Shown here piece by piece: positions 32,649-45,191 of a DNA stretch of 64,000 nt. This DNA is from Knufia peltigerae (lineage: Eukaryota; Ascomycota; Eurotiomycetes; Chaetothyriales; Trichomeriaceae). Under the pieces are notes generated by a model that saw nothing but the letters and a program-made list of their open reading frames with translations, searched no databases and was not told the origin of the DNA. The number at the start of each line of letters is the position of its first letter. Position 1 is the stretch's first letter. A program made the translations under genes and the position numbers. The stretch is from positions 186,001 through 250,000 of the forward strand of contig JAPDRN010000016.1 of NCBI GenBank assembly GCA_030247855.1, in the 5' to 3' direction.

Positions 32649-34243
32649 TTATGGGCTCGTAGGAGCTGTGGTTGTTGGGACAGGTTGAGCTGGCTTTTCC
32701 TCGTTGATATCACCATCCGAGCTGGGGCTGTCTCTGTGGGCGGGAACGGCTTCGTGCTCGACACCATGGACAACATCTCGAGCCACCTCGACGTAGTCGT
32801 AGGCGAATTCACCGACTTCGATCTCGTCCATACCCATGATCTCTTCCTGCTCCGTAGCACGGAGTTGGAGACCTGGGATCAGGTTGATCACAAAGAGGAT
32901 GACGCAGCTGAGAACAAAGGAGTACGCCATACCAGTGACACCGTCACACAGTTGGTAGGCGAGCTGGATGTAGTGGTGGTTGATCCAGCCACCTTCGATC
33001 ACGGTAGCACCGTCAAGAGCTGCAATGTAGTCGGCAGCGAACAGACCGGTGAGGAGATCTCCGACAAGACCACCAATACCGTGGATGGCGAAGATATCGA
33101 GGGCATCATCAATGTGGAGAAGGAACTTGAGTTTGGTGCCATAGTTGCATGCGACGGCTCCGACCACACCGAAGATGACGGAAGCCCAAGCTGGGACGAA
33201 ACCACTGCCGGGGGTGATGGCGACCAAACCGGCAATGACACCACTGCAGAAGCCAACAGTCGACCACTTGCGTTCCAGGCGATAATCGAGAATACACCAG
33301 GTGAGACCACCGACACTAGCAGCAAGGTTGGTGACAACGGCAGCCATCACAGCGCGAAGGTTAGCGGATAACGCTGAACCAGCGTTGAAGCCGAACCATC
33401 TGCAAATTGTCAGCGAGAAGCCCTTATATTCCAGGAAACCATTAAACTTACCCGACCCACAGGAACACAGTTCCGATGACGATTTGGGTAACATTGTGGG
33501 GGCGATAGTTGAGCTCGTGGGTTCCGTGGCCTCGACGCTTTCCGAGCATCAGGGAATAAGCGAGGGCAGCAGCACCGGAGGAAATGTGCACGGGTGTACC
33601 ACCAGCGAAATCGAGACCGCCCATCTTGAAAACCCAGCCTGCACCGTTCCATGTCCAGCAGGCAATGGGGTCATAGACCACGGTGGACCAAACGAAAGAG
33701 AAGACCATGGCGGGCGCCAGTCGACCACGCTCAGCTGCAGCTCCAATGGCCAAAGCAACTGTGATGGCAGCGAACATGCCCTGGTACACAGCGAACAACA
33801 GATCGGGGATTTTGCTCGACCCGACCGACGGTGCACCAAGGACGTTGCGGAAGCCAAAATTTTCCATGTCACCGAGGAATTTACCCGCAGTGTGAGAGAA
33901 TGCAAGGGTATAACCCCAAAAGAACCATTGGAAGGAGATCAAGGCCGTGGCTGCGATGGAGAGCCAGATAAGCGAGAGGGCAGACTTGCGTCGGGCGAGA
34001 CCAGAGTAGAAGAAACTAAAGATATGTATTAGTTTCATGTGCGGACGAGGGGAGGATGCGATTTCCATACCCGACACCGGGAATCATGAGCAAGACCAGG
34101 GCGGTCGAAGTGATCATCCAGGCAATGTCACCGGCATTGTAGTAGACATTGAGGTTCTGGGTGAGAGAGTCACCGCCGGTCATGGAGGTGCCATTGTAGA
34201 CCTCGAGCGGGACGTAGGGCAGCGAATCGAGACTGTCAGACAT
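32649..34243 (-). CDS. Ammonium transporter (Mep/Amt family)
   Basis: Three exons: 34243-34071, 34015-33452 and 33399-32649, with introns of 55 and 52 nt, giving 495 residues. Eleven membrane helices are expected. The Amt signature is clear: MIPGVGFFYSGLARRKSAL in helices 1-2, DFAGGTPVHISSGAAALAYS with the first pore histidine, and HIDDALDIFAIHGIGGLVGDLLTG with the second pore histidine. The cytosolic tail (about 60 residues) is Pro/Ser/Thr/Glu-rich, as in Aspergillus MeaA/MepA and yeast Mep2. It imports ammonium at the plasma membrane; Mep2 members also sense nitrogen. I cannot assign the exact paralogue. A 254-codon frame and a 243-codon frame on the other strand are shadows of this gene. 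Confidence 0.95.
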
Positions 34244-37200
34244 GTTGGCGGTCTGGTGTTGGCCTGACCAGGGTGTTTGTCAAGGGGTCAACTGTGATCA
34301 ATCCAAGTCGCGACACAACTCGCGAAGGGAAGGATGCTTTGCGAAAAGGTGTGAAGAAAGAAAAGGGACTGGGGACCGAAGAAGGGGAAAGCGAGAAAGA
34401 AATAGGCCGGAGAGCATCGGGCAGAGGCTATGAATATAACATTCAGAAGCACGTTTCTTGTGTTTGAGAAGCCCACCGTTCCCACCACTGATTGCTCTTT
34501 CTGACGGAGGCGTGTGCCACGGTTACAAAAATGAGCTAGGCACACTCCATATCCGAGACGGAGGGCGGTAGGGGGACCCTGGTCCGTGGACTGATAGCGT
34601 GGGATTTGGCGAGATGCAGACTTGATGTGGAGTTCGGGTGCCAGTGGTGAGATGTTCCCAACACCAAGGCGCGGCGAGAGAGAGTGAGATGGACGAATGG
34701 ATCGTGCTAGAGCATCTCTCAACCGAAGGTTACACACGCACGGCCGTCAAGAGGAGGTGTATTGTAGGTGGAAAGTGTCTTGCGTATCCGGAGATGTTCC
34801 TAGATCTCCCTTGTGGCGAGTCAGGCTACTCTGTATACTGATGATTGATACCTGCAGAACACGGAGTACACGTAGATAGGCTTGTGTGCTCCTCCTTGTC
34901 AGCAACGAGGCTCCCCAGGCCCCCAACCTCTATCTGTGTCTGGTCACTATTGTCCTCTTCTTCGTTGTCACTCACACCATTTCTCCCGGTGTAGCTTGGC
35001 TTGTAGTTTCTTCTTGAGATTGACAACGCCTCGGCGCCACTGGGCGCTCTTGGAATCTGCGCAGGGAGACACTACGGTTACTGTGGTTGAATTGTCCTCT
35101 GCGCAAGGTCGGAACAAGGTGAGGTTAGCCATGATAAGCATTCCATCTCCCATTGGTGTCCGAGGGCTTTGCCAAGAGAATGATCGTGCCTCAAATTGGA
35201 TCCTTCGGGAAGCTCCACTGATAAGCAGGAACCACAAATACGAGGCTATTGAGGAGTCACTTTTGATACCGCGACTTTTGCTTACTCTGTACAATTACTG
35301 ACTACACGCTAACGGGTATCTTTGTACCTATCTACCACCACTACGGAGTACTCATGCGTCTCTACAACAAAGTTATGACCTAAATCATGCGAGTACGAGA
35401 ATGTACATGATACCCGTTGCTCAATTCACTCGCCCTGGTTCCTCCGTACGGACACCATCTTCGCGCATCCTCGCTTGTTCATGTTGTCCTGTAGCGAACC
35501 TCGTGGCAACAATTAATTACTCGCGACCCCTGAGGTGTTACTGTATGTTGCAGCGGCATGGATCAAGACTACGGATGTTCTAACTTTTATGGTTGTCCCT
35601 CCGTTACCCGTGCCTATCGATCCCCTGTCCATGATGCTACTGTACGGTAGGAATGTTTCCAGAACAAAATTGCCCATGCACTCTGCGGTCATAGTCCGAG
35701 TGCTGTCTTTTCGCCTGACATGACTTGTGTTCGCACATATCGTACGTACCAACAAACACCCATCCGCCGATGACATTGTGACTGCAAGGGTGACCCTTAT
35801 CGACACAGCCTGTACAGTATGTGTCGAGGCCTTGGCATGCAGACAGACGAGCGTCTGTTCAAGCCGACATCCCGCATTCTCACTGTTCTATCTCACCCTC
35901 GATGTCTTGGCTTCGCGTCTTGCAACAGACCATTCGTTCATGGTCTCGTCTCTAAAACCGCCCCGGACTGGACGTGATCGCTTAGGACAAGAACCATGTC
36001 TTCCTCCCGCTCAGCAGATGATGGAAGCGCACCATCATCAAATAATAAACTGCCGAACACCCGATCAAAGACTGCTCGCGACCTCAGTATTGCTGAACAG
36101 ACCTGCCCAGATTGGTTGCCGGTTTGCATAGTTGCTTCGAGAGAAGATTCGAAGAGACGTGCGCAGCCAATATCGACCCACTTCAAAGTCCGCCCTGTCC
36201 CGATGATATCGGGTCCTGCGACTGATTTCCGGCGATATGATTCGTCCGTTCGGTCGATAACAGTCAATTCGACAAGTCATGGCAACATTTTTGTATTTGC
36301 GAATCGACTTGACAGTGCCAAACCTGTCCATATCGCACGGAGCAAGCCAAAGTATCCCCGTTGAGCCACGTTGAGGCACTTCTTCGGTATGGGTTGTGCA
36401 AGCCTTCACTAGTGTCGATCAAGCCACGTCGAATCTATTTTCGACCTTGAAGTTCAAGGTTGAATATTCATACGGAGTACGACCTCCCAACGCCATTTCG
36501 CTTGTGCCCTTGTAAAACTTTCGCATAACGTGTTGAGCCTGGGAAAAGAGCAGGTGTTGCGAGTCTCTCGTGTGTTTTCTGACTCACCACGCAAACATTC
36601 GGAATACCGTCTGTTTCTTGTGTTAGATTCACGTCATGGGTGATATCTCACACACTGTTTGCTGAGAACGCCGATTGGCTTCATGTTGTGGCTGACTCAT
36701 TCACTATTGCAAATGGACAGAAAGATAGCGTTCAACAGTCATTTCTGACACAGGGCCTTCCATTCGCCGTCTAAAATGTGTCTTCCTCTCGTGTAGTATG
36801 CTGATTCCGTACATGTGGACATATCAGGTGCAGCGAGACAAGGCTGTCACTTCTTCGTGTCCTGGGCAAGGCTCTTGACTGTATCTGTTTATTTACGTTT
36901 TAACTGGCCATGATGCTACCGGGGATGGGGGAAGTGCGAGGCTCTGCGGGTCTTCGGCTTGTGTGGAGTGGCATCACCGATCTCAGGCGAATATCATTGA
37001 ACTCCGGATCGAAACTCCAGGCTGCCCTTGTCCGGAATGGAGATGAAACATCCTTGACCCAAACAATAATGAGATCTACTCGTACTCGTAACAATGTCTG
37101 CTTCTGTGGCGGTAGGAGTTTGCGTCACTTTAGGGGGTGACAGATGATCTACCATGTCCGTAGATTGGCCTTAACCAGGGAATGTGAAGTCACAAAGTAC

Positions 37201-37758
37201 CTCATACTGTAGGACTTGAGAACGACAAAAAAATGCCTGCAAGTCCGCTGAATCTAGTGTATAATTAATTCTAAACTTTGCAATTGTACTCTGTAGATTC
37301 GTATACAACATCCACACATAACTTCCTCAATCAAGAAAGCCCCCATATTCGTCAAGTTCTACTGGACTCCCAACTCCACCATTCCAAGTTTTGGGCTGCG
37401 TGGAACTGGGAAAAAAGCGCCTTCACGAACCCAAGTTGGGAGGATCATCCGCCCCCGTCGGATCGAATTCCCTGCAATCGCTCTTTTGATCCCTACTCAG
37501 ATCCGCCGCTGGTAATCTTGGAATTGAATAGGGAGTGGAAGTGCCCTTTATTGGTGGTTGTGGCGCTTCAAGTGTTCAAGGAGTTGGTGGTGTCATACAT
37601 ACGGCGTACTATTGAGGGTGGTGATCTTTTGTTGGCCATATACGCGTCAATCAATCTTCTCTTTATTTTGTTCCTGGTGAATTATTCTGACCTGTCCCTT
37701 TTGACTTGCTCTTCGGTTGTCCTCGCGTAGAGAAAGGGATGTAAACAGAATCGTCGAC
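34244..37758. other. Long intergenic region (3.5 kb) between the ammonium transporter and SSK2
   Basis: This is the largest gene-free stretch in the window. It serves as upstream DNA for both divergent neighbours. TACGGAGTAC copies occur at 35342-35351 and 36471-36480, and CACGGAGTAC at 34860-34869. Next to SSK2, GTGAAT at 37677, CTGAC near 37688 and TAG at 37728-37730 look like a 54-nt leader intron. Open frames here are short, many begin without ATG, and none resembles a known protein. Confidence 0.5.
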
Positions 37759-40700
37759 ATGCATCTGCAAGGAAATGGACTGGCAACGAGTCAGCCTCTT
37801 TACCAGCCACAGGCAGTGTCAACGCCTGCAACAGCAACAGCGCCTGCGCGGGTGATTCTGGAATCTCCAACTCCCCCGGGAGAGCCGCCATTACTGCCTC
37901 TCCAAACCGCCCCAACTCAGATCCCTGTGCCAGTTCGACCTGCTAATCTCGCCTCACGCGTTGGTCCTCGTCCTCCCAAAAGCGAAGGGCAACGCATCGA
38001 AGAAGGCCGACTGCCTCTCGTCATGGAACATGAAGAGCTGCCCCCGATGCATCGCGGTAGCGCAGGTTCCTCGTCTGGATCCTCGGATGAGGATCTCGCC
38101 AGTGCCGCCACCTCCTCCGCAGTCTATGGGTATCCGCCCTCCACCTACGACGCTGCCGATAACGCGGTAAATTTTACGACTACTCCTACCTCCTCCATCT
38201 CGGCCTATACTCCCTCGAGCGGTTTTTCAAGTTTGTCGTCTTGGAATTCATATGGACCCCGGCCTCGCGGGGGCAGTGGCGGACTCAACCCGGCCACCAT
38301 GGACAGAACCTTTTCCGCCGATGCACAAACTGCGTCCGCAGACCTGCGTGGTGTAAGACCGACAGGACCTCTGAGAACACCCTCGAATACCTATGCTCCT
38401 CCAAGACGACCTCCGCAGTTGTCGTCGCTAAATTCGAAACGGATGCATTCGTCAAGCACCATGAGAACCTCTAGAAGAGATCCGAATGCCCAATATAAGG
38501 CGCAAGAGAAGGCATATGTACAGCGTATGAGGCAACAGCCTCAAGACTGGTTGGACAGTGACCCTCGGACACCCAGCATTGGCTATAGTACAGACGATGA
38601 GACCGATGATGAATCCCCATCCACCGAGCACCCTTTCGATGATCCCTACGACCCGGAAACGTTGATGTTCTTGGGCAATGAGGACAACTTACAGCCATCC
38701 GAGGAAGAATTACATAATCCGCAAAACAGAGAACGGCTGGAATGGCATTCAATGTTGGCGTCAGTACTCAAGGGCGATGTGGTGAAGCAAGAAAAACAAA
38801 GATTGATTGGAACAACGGAACAAAAAACAAGGACAGAAATCGGTTCAGAGATCTGGATAGGAGCCCGAGCAAAATACTATGGACGCCCGCTTCTAATGCA
38901 GAAGAAGCTTATCGAAGAGAGTCGCAAGGATCTTGCGCCCGTCATTGAAAGTATCATCGCCTTTGAGATCAAGGGTGAAACGGTGGTGGGCAAGTCTCCT
39001 CTGGAGCAGGTCGAGGAAGCCGTCTCCAATATCGAAAAGTGTGAATGGCTCTATTCCTCGAGAAGGGAACTGGAGGCCGCTCAAACCAGGGCCGCTTCCG
39101 ACGCCTTCCAGGAAAGCTGCGACGCCATTGTCTCCTGGCACAATATAACCCAGTCCATCAACACAGAGCTTGCAGTCCTTCAGGCCTGGGTCGGCAACCC
39201 GGAACTTGACTTCAGCAAACAGAAACGACGGTCTAGCCACGATGGTGAGCTGTCCGACGAGTCATCCTTCATCGATCGAATCCTCAAGGAAGATGGTCTG
39301 AGTTCTCTGCAGGGTGATAAGAGCATGTTCAAGGGAATCGGCCAAGTTATCAACAAAGCCAAGAGCACTCTGATCGAGAATGCCGAAGCTTTTGCAGCAC
39401 GCCACCTACCTCCATATATCGAAGAACTCTTAACCCTGATCAATTTCCCGTCGAGGTTGATCCAGGAGATCATCCGCATGCGGTTATCGTACGCCAGGAA
39501 GATGAAGGAATCGGCTCAACAGTCTGTGATGATTATCGATCAGATGATTTCACAGTTCCAGATATTGATGCGGCTTGCTTGTCTGATTAAGCAACAGTAT
39601 CTCGCAATTTCGCATCCACAACCTGGGTGGGACTTGCCCCCATGCATTGATGAGTCGTTTGACTCGGTAATCGTGGATGCTCTGAAGTTCTACTTTAAGA
39701 TGCTGAATTGGAAACTCGGTGCCAACAAGAACACTTTTCGAGAAGCCGAAATCCTTGAACAAGAATGGGGCTTCTCCAATGAGATAGGACGCCAACTCGA
39801 AGGAGGAGACATTGAAGTTGCCGAACAGTTCAGTTCTTTGACTGCGAAGTCTTTGCTTCGGCTTACAGCTTCATTCGAGCGTGAATTACGCTCAAAACCA
39901 GATGAAAGCGCTCAAGATATGGAGAAGCGATACAAGACTATCCTGGATTCGGTCCGTGTACGGCAAAGAAAATTGTTCCGCTTTTCACGAATCCTGCGAC
40001 AACGATTTGAGAATGCCACCGAGTTTAATTTGGCCATGGATGCAGAGCAACTACAGAATTTTTGCGAATCGCTGACCATGTCCGACCACATTCTTCTAGA
40101 TGTCGGGCCCAATAGTCCGAAAGGGGTCCATTTCCTAGCCTCTCCATCGCTATGGGGCAGATCTAAGGAGATTCAGTCCATCCTGGGCACGTCTTTTCAT
40201 GCCGATGATGCACCGGAAGATCCTTCCAACCCTTACATTTTGGTGATTCATCCGGAAGATCCAATGATCTGGGAAGGCCAGAGAATGGATGTCGACGTTC
40301 TTGAACTCCCCAACGATGTAAGACTTGGCCGGCTCCGACTTGTTGCTGACGGCTCGTCTCTGCGATTGCAAGGTGCTAGAATGGAGTTTGCAAATGCTGT
40401 TGGCCATGATCTGGATGTTGTCATCGAACAAAGGGCCAACCTCTCGCGAGTCAACCAGGAGTTGGGAAAGATCAAGAAGACAACGTTTAAGCTATCGAAT
40501 ACCATCATGGAAAGTGTGGAGGTAATTCGATCCCAGAATGGTGGCATCGCAAGCCCTGAGCTGGTGCAGTCATGCTTCGCCTTCGCAACCGAGTTTGGGA
40601 AACGATCGCTCACGTACATGGACGCCAATCGACGAATGATGAATAATCTGAAGCTGACTAGGTTGGCTTTGGATTGGATCAGCTTCATCTGTGATGATTG

Positions 40701-42120
40701 TGATGCTGCTGACCGAAGAACATTCAAATGGGCCGTGGTGGCATTGGAATTTGCCATGGCGATGACGCGGGGTCGAAATGTGTTGGATATCAGCGAAGAG
40801 GACTACAGGAGGATTCGAGTCAAGGTGGCAGGCTGTATGTCCGTCCTCATCTCCCATTTTGACATCATGGGTGCGAGGTCTACATTGGCGGCACAGCAAG
40901 AGAAGTCAAGGATGGAGGCATTATCTGGGATGAACAAACGGCTTGATTTCAACAAGCTTAGAAACGACGAAGACTGCCGCCAGGAGATGACCGAGTTAAG
41001 AGTGTCCCAACTCAACGCCATTGACCAAGCTCGCGAAGAACGCGGCACGAAAACGTCACTTGGACGTGTTTTGGAAGGATCAAATGAGGCCGATCGATCC
41101 CTCACATTCCTGTCCTCTTCGGCCACCAACATCACCATGAGATGGCAACAAGGACAATTTGTCGGCGGTGGCACGTTCGGCTCTGTCTACGCTGCACTGA
41201 ACCTTGACACCGGTACTTTGATGGCTGTCAAGGAGATTCGTCTACAAGATCCCCAGCTCATTCCTACCATTGTGAAACAGATTGGTGACGAAATGGGCGT
41301 CTTGGCTGTTCTGGATCATCCCAACATTGTGTCTTACTACGGTATTGAGGTGCATCGGGACAAGGTCTATATCTTTATGGAGTACTGTTCAGGTGGTTCG
41401 GTTGCTGGTCTTCTCGAGCATGGCCGCATTGAGGACGAGACTGTGATTATGGTGTATGCCTTGCAGATGCTCGAGGGTTTGGCGTACTTACACTCAGCTC
41501 ACATTGTGCATCGGGATATCAAGCCTGAAAATGTACTACTCGACCACAATGGAGTCATCAAATATGTCGACTTTGGAGCGGCCAAGATCATCGCTCGACA
41601 GGGCCAGACACTCATGGCTGCGGAACCCCAGAAACGCATGGCGGGCGAAGGGCCTCACATTGCCAACAATGGACCGGCGGCACGACAGCCGCAGAAGACC
41701 ATGACGGGAACACCCATGTACATGTCACCAGAAGTGATTCGAGGAGATGGACCAGCAACCTCGCGATTTTCCGGGGCTGCCGACATCTGGTCTCTTGGTT
41801 GCGTCATTCTCGAGATGGCTACGGGTCGTCGACCTTGGTCAACCCTGGACAATGAATGGGCGATCATGTACAATATTGCTCAAGGCAATCCGCCCCAACT
41901 ACCCACAGAAGACCAGCTCAGCTCTACTGGCGTGGACTTTTTGAAGAAGTGCTTCGAACGCGATCCAGCCAAGCGGAGTACAGCGGCTGAACTGTTGCAG
42001 CATCCATGGATCGTGGAAATCCGGAAGTTGGTGGTGGATGAACCGGATGTGCAGACTCCAAGAAGCGACTCTAGTGGCGGCGTTTCTATTCCAAGTCGCC
42101 AGAATTCTTCTATACTATGA
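37759..42120 (+). CDS. SSK2: MAP kinase kinase kinase Ssk2/Ssk22 (HOG pathway)
   Basis: One long exon; the first in-frame ATG is 37759, giving 1453 residues. The same frame stays open back to an acceptor-like TAG at 37728-37730, so an unseen first exon is possible. The N-terminal 300 residues are Ser/Pro-rich and disordered. The middle (about 330-1110) is the helical regulatory region that in yeast binds the response regulator Ssk1. The kinase domain spans about 1130-1417: glycine loop GGGTFGSVY, Lys1158 in MAVKEI, HRDIKPEN with catalytic Asp1253, DFGAAK with Asp1271, and GTPMYMSPE. It activates the MAPKK Pbs2 during osmotic and oxidative stress. An insert of about 30 residues sits between DFG and the TPMYMSPE activation segment, as in other Ssk2 proteins. 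Confidence 0.93.
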   Translation: MHLQGNGLATSQPLYQPQAVSTPATATAPARVILESPTPPGEPPLLPLQTAPTQIPVPVRPANLASRVGPRPPKSEGQRIEEGRLPLVMEHEELPPMHRGSAGSSSGSSDEDLASAATSSAVYGYPPSTYDAADNAVNFTTTPTSSISAYTPSSGFSSLSSWNSYGPRPRGGSGGLNPATMDRTFSADAQTASADLRGVRPTGPLRTPSNTYAPPRRPPQLSSLNSKRMHSSSTMRTSRRDPNAQYKAQEKAYVQRMRQQPQDWLDSDPRTPSIGYSTDDETDDESPSTEHPFDDPYDPETLMFLGNEDNLQPSEEELHNPQNRERLEWHSMLASVLKGDVVKQEKQRLIGTTEQKTRTEIGSEIWIGARAKYYGRPLLMQKKLIEESRKDLAPVIESIIAFEIKGETVVGKSPLEQVEEAVSNIEKCEWLYSSRRELEAAQTRAASDAFQESCDAIVSWHNITQSINTELAVLQAWVGNPELDFSKQKRRSSHDGELSDESSFIDRILKEDGLSSLQGDKSMFKGIGQVINKAKSTLIENAEAFAARHLPPYIEELLTLINFPSRLIQEIIRMRLSYARKMKESAQQSVMIIDQMISQFQILMRLACLIKQQYLAISHPQPGWDLPPCIDESFDSVIVDALKFYFKMLNWKLGANKNTFREAEILEQEWGFSNEIGRQLEGGDIEVAEQFSSLTAKSLLRLTASFERELRSKPDESAQDMEKRYKTILDSVRVRQRKLFRFSRILRQRFENATEFNLAMDAEQLQNFCESLTMSDHILLDVGPNSPKGVHFLASPSLWGRSKEIQSILGTSFHADDAPEDPSNPYILVIHPEDPMIWEGQRMDVDVLELPNDVRLGRLRLVADGSSLRLQGARMEFANAVGHDLDVVIEQRANLSRVNQELGKIKKTTFKLSNTIMESVEVIRSQNGGIASPELVQSCFAFATEFGKRSLTYMDANRRMMNNLKLTRLALDWISFICDDCDAADRRTFKWAVVALEFAMAMTRGRNVLDISEEDYRRIRVKVAGCMSVLISHFDIMGARSTLAAQQEKSRMEALSGMNKRLDFNKLRNDEDCRQEMTELRVSQLNAIDQAREERGTKTSLGRVLEGSNEADRSLTFLSSSATNITMRWQQGQFVGGGTFGSVYAALNLDTGTLMAVKEIRLQDPQLIPTIVKQIGDEMGVLAVLDHPNIVSYYGIEVHRDKVYIFMEYCSGGSVAGLLEHGRIEDETVIMVYALQMLEGLAYLHSAHIVHRDIKPENVLLDHNGVIKYVDFGAAKIIARQGQTLMAAEPQKRMAGEGPHIANNGPAARQPQKTMTGTPMYMSPEVIRGDGPATSRFSGAADIWSLGCVILEMATGRRPWSTLDNEWAIMYNIAQGNPPQLPTEDQLSSTGVDFLKKCFERDPAKRSTAAELLQHPWIVEIRKLVVDEPDVQTPRSDSSGGVSIPSRQNSSIL

Positions 42121-43289
42121 GGTTGGATAATGAGCTTGAAGGTACCTCAATACTAGGTATATATACCTTGGTAAGGATGGAGTAATAGGATTTCTACCAT
42201 ACTGTATCTCTCGAGACTGGTACAGAATTTGTAATGAATATGGAATCTTTGTTCCAATGTGATCTGCACTTGACTGTTATAGATGAGTAGATGGTTCAAC
42301 TTCGTCCCCAACGCTTACAGTAGATACTCCTTCGGATACGGAAGAACCAGATGATGGTTCATTACGGGGTACGAGTACGAGGTACCAAGGCTGTTTTGTC
42401 TGGGGTAGAGGAAGCGTGACCTTCGTGTCTCGTATTTTCGATCGTACTCCGTACTCCGTACTGTCCTTCGGCTGACACCTGGCGCCGGGAGCTCCGGGGG
42501 ATGATTCCCTTTAACGGCAACCACCGGGGGTCGGTCCAGGCCCTGCAGCATGGCATTTCCCCATGGCTCCGTATCCATTGGCCGAAAATGCTGCTTGTGT
42601 CCCTTGCGGATTTCCTGCAACCCAGAACCTGGTCACCAGGCATCACCCTTGACACTCCCCCCCCCCCAAACAGGGTCACGATATCCGTGGTTGCAGGTTT
42701 GTATGTTAAGTGTACGTGTACTGTGCAACACGGCGGAAGTCCTATTGCCTACTTACGAGAGCGAACTTCGGTTTATTATTAGTTGAAAGGCTGACATTAT
42801 TATTGTGGCCTCCGCTAGATCCCATTGTGTATGTGTCGTGTGTGTCGTACTCCGTATGTGTGTCGTGTGTTTTGTACGGATACAACCATCCATGTCTCAA
42901 AGCGAGTGGATCCTTTACTGGGTAAATACTGTACAGTAAGTCATTCCGTACAGTACGTGAGCAAAACTGGAGAGATGCCGACGTTTCTCTTACAGTACTT
43001 ATTTCAACTTTGACCACTTATCCATTCTTTGTACAAACACCGCAACTATAAGTAAATAATATCTTCGCCACGGAACGACGTTATTGTACCGAGTTTTATA
43101 CACGTTTGCCGAATTTTCTTCACCTCGCTTTTCCTTCGTTTGACCCAGGCTAGACTCATCAGCTCGTTCGAGTGCGAGTGCGGGTGCAAATACTGCGTAC
43201 AAGGACTCAAATCGCTATTCAGTACCCTTTCTCTCTCTTGGCCTTTTTTTCCCGCCACATAATAATGCTACACACCGTCAGTCGTCATC
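42121..43289. other. Intergenic between SSK2 and the sphingosine kinase gene
   Basis: This 1.2 kb contains overlapping TACTCCGTAC copies at 42445-42461, TACTCCGTA at 42848-42856 and an 11-base C-run at 42657-42667. No gene is recognised. Confidence 0.55.
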
Positions 43290-45191
43290 ATGGCCGGTGA
43301 TAGACGAAGCGAGTCGAATCCATTTTCCGACAATGCCGCCATTCAAGACGAACGGGAAGCCATGGTCGAGTCGACGTTGAGCGTAGGCCGAAATGCCACC
43401 CTCACACTGGGAACCGATGCTGTGATTGTTCTAGGTAATTCTCTCAAGTCTGGGTTTTGTGTGTCGGACCAACTGACTTGTTTTTACGCAGACGATGGAC
43501 TTCGTGGCGACTCGGGCTTTGATTGTTTTGGATTATTCAAAAGTGAGTGACTTTTGCACACTTTTCCAGTGCCTTTGAAGATAAAATACTGACTCATTCC
43601 TCACAACACAGGAACGACAAACACTCGCTCGATACCCTTTTTTAATGTACTATGGGCCGAACTGGTCAAGGGCGAATTGACCATACGATATGCCAAACCT
43701 TCCTCCAAATCGGCCAATGCCCCCGTCAGCGTCGCATACATCAATTACACGATCGAAAGTACGACGGCGGTGGAAGAGAAGGCTTTACGGTGGATAGATC
43801 GGCTGCTGGACCGCGCCTATGGTAAAGCGCAACGGAACAAGAGGATCAAACTGTTGATAAACCCGTTCGGAGGCGCAGGGAAAGCGGCCAAGATCTACGC
43901 AAAGGCCATCGAACCGATATTCGCGGCCGCGCGCTGCGAACTCGACGTCGAGCGGACGACGCATTCCGGTCACGCGGTGGAGATTTGCGCCGACCTGGAC
44001 ATCAACGCTTTCGACATCGTGGCGAGCGCCTCGGGCGACGGCCTGCCGCACGAATGTATCAACGGACTCGCGAGGAAACCCAACGCGGCCGAGGCGCTCC
44101 GAAAAGTCGCCGTGGTCCAGTTACCCTGCGGTACTGGGAACGCCATGTCGTGGAACCTCACCGGCACGGCCGAACCCAGCGCGGCGGCGTTGTGTATCGT
44201 AAAAGGTATACGGACACCCATGGACCTGGCGAGCGTCACACAAGGCAACACCAGGACGCTGTCGTTCCTGTCGCAGTCCTTGGGCATCGTCGCCGAAAGT
44301 GACCTGGGCACCGAGAACATTCGATGGATGGGGGACGCGAGATTCACATTTGGGTTCCTTGTAAGGTTACTGGGGAAGACCTTGTATCCCATCGAACTCG
44401 CCGTCAAGACAGAAATCGAAAACAAAGAAGACATCCGACGGCATTACGCGGAGCACAGGGCCCGACGGAGGAGTCAAGGAAGTGCCTTGTCGCACGACGA
44501 CCTGGATGGACCCCTCGACACCTCGACCGGTCTGGGTCTGCCACCCCTAAAGTACGGGACGGTCGAGGACCCTTTACCCGAAAACGAAGGGTGGACGCCC
44601 ATGGCATACTACCCCAACATGGGCAATTTCTATTGTGGGAACATGGCCATGATGGCCGCCGACGCCCCCTTTTTCCCAGCCTCGTTACCCTGTGACGGTC
44701 TACTCGATTTGATCACCATCGACGGAGACATCAAACGGACAAAGGCGGTCGACTTGCTGTTGTCCGTACCAAAGGGGACCTTTTTCGACAAGGAATGCGT
44801 GCGGTACCGAAAAGTCTCGGCGATTCGAGTCGTCCCAAAATTCGGAAACATGGTCGATCAGTCGGACAACGAGGCGCGTCAGAACAAGTTGGGCAAGGTG
44901 CTCGATCGGATGGGCGTGTCCGGGAACGGACGCAACGCCTCTCGTGACGGCGGATATTTCAGTGTCGACGGCGAGAAACTACCCTTTCAACCCTTCCAGG
45001 TCGAGGTGCACAAGGGTCTGGCGACGGTGTTGAGCAAGAATGTCGGCATGTACGAGTGCATGGGTCCACGAGGGTGGGAGGATGTCCCAGTCAGTACTAC
45101 AACAACCGGGCATGTCTCTACTTCTGCGTCTGGCACGGCCTCTGGTCCTGGTCATGACGCTGATGATACTGATGTTCGCGGACAGCTCTGA
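43290..45191 (+). CDS. LCB4: Sphingosine/long-chain-base kinase (Lcb4 type)
   Basis: Three exons: 43290-43434, 43492-43542 and 43612-45191, with introns of 57 and 69 nt, giving 591 residues. The diacylglycerol-kinase catalytic domain starts near residue 120: KRIKLLINPFGGAGKAAKIYAK, then ATTHSGHAVEI-like ERTTHSGHAVEI, the nucleotide loop ASGDGLPHECINGL and PCGTGNAMSWNLTG. Later blocks are DLGTENIRWMGDARF, GNFYCGNMAMMAAD and DGLLDLITIDGD near the C-terminus. Such enzymes phosphorylate sphingoid bases at Golgi/endosome membranes, controlling signalling and ceramide balance. The extreme C-terminus is Ser/Thr/Gly-rich and not conserved. An N-terminal region of about 110 residues matches fungal Lcb4-like proteins only loosely. 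Confidence 0.93.

Noticed and set aside
37278..37730. 150-codon frame upstream of SSK2
   Set aside because: No ATG start, no family match; joining it to SSK2 in the needed phase makes a stop codon.
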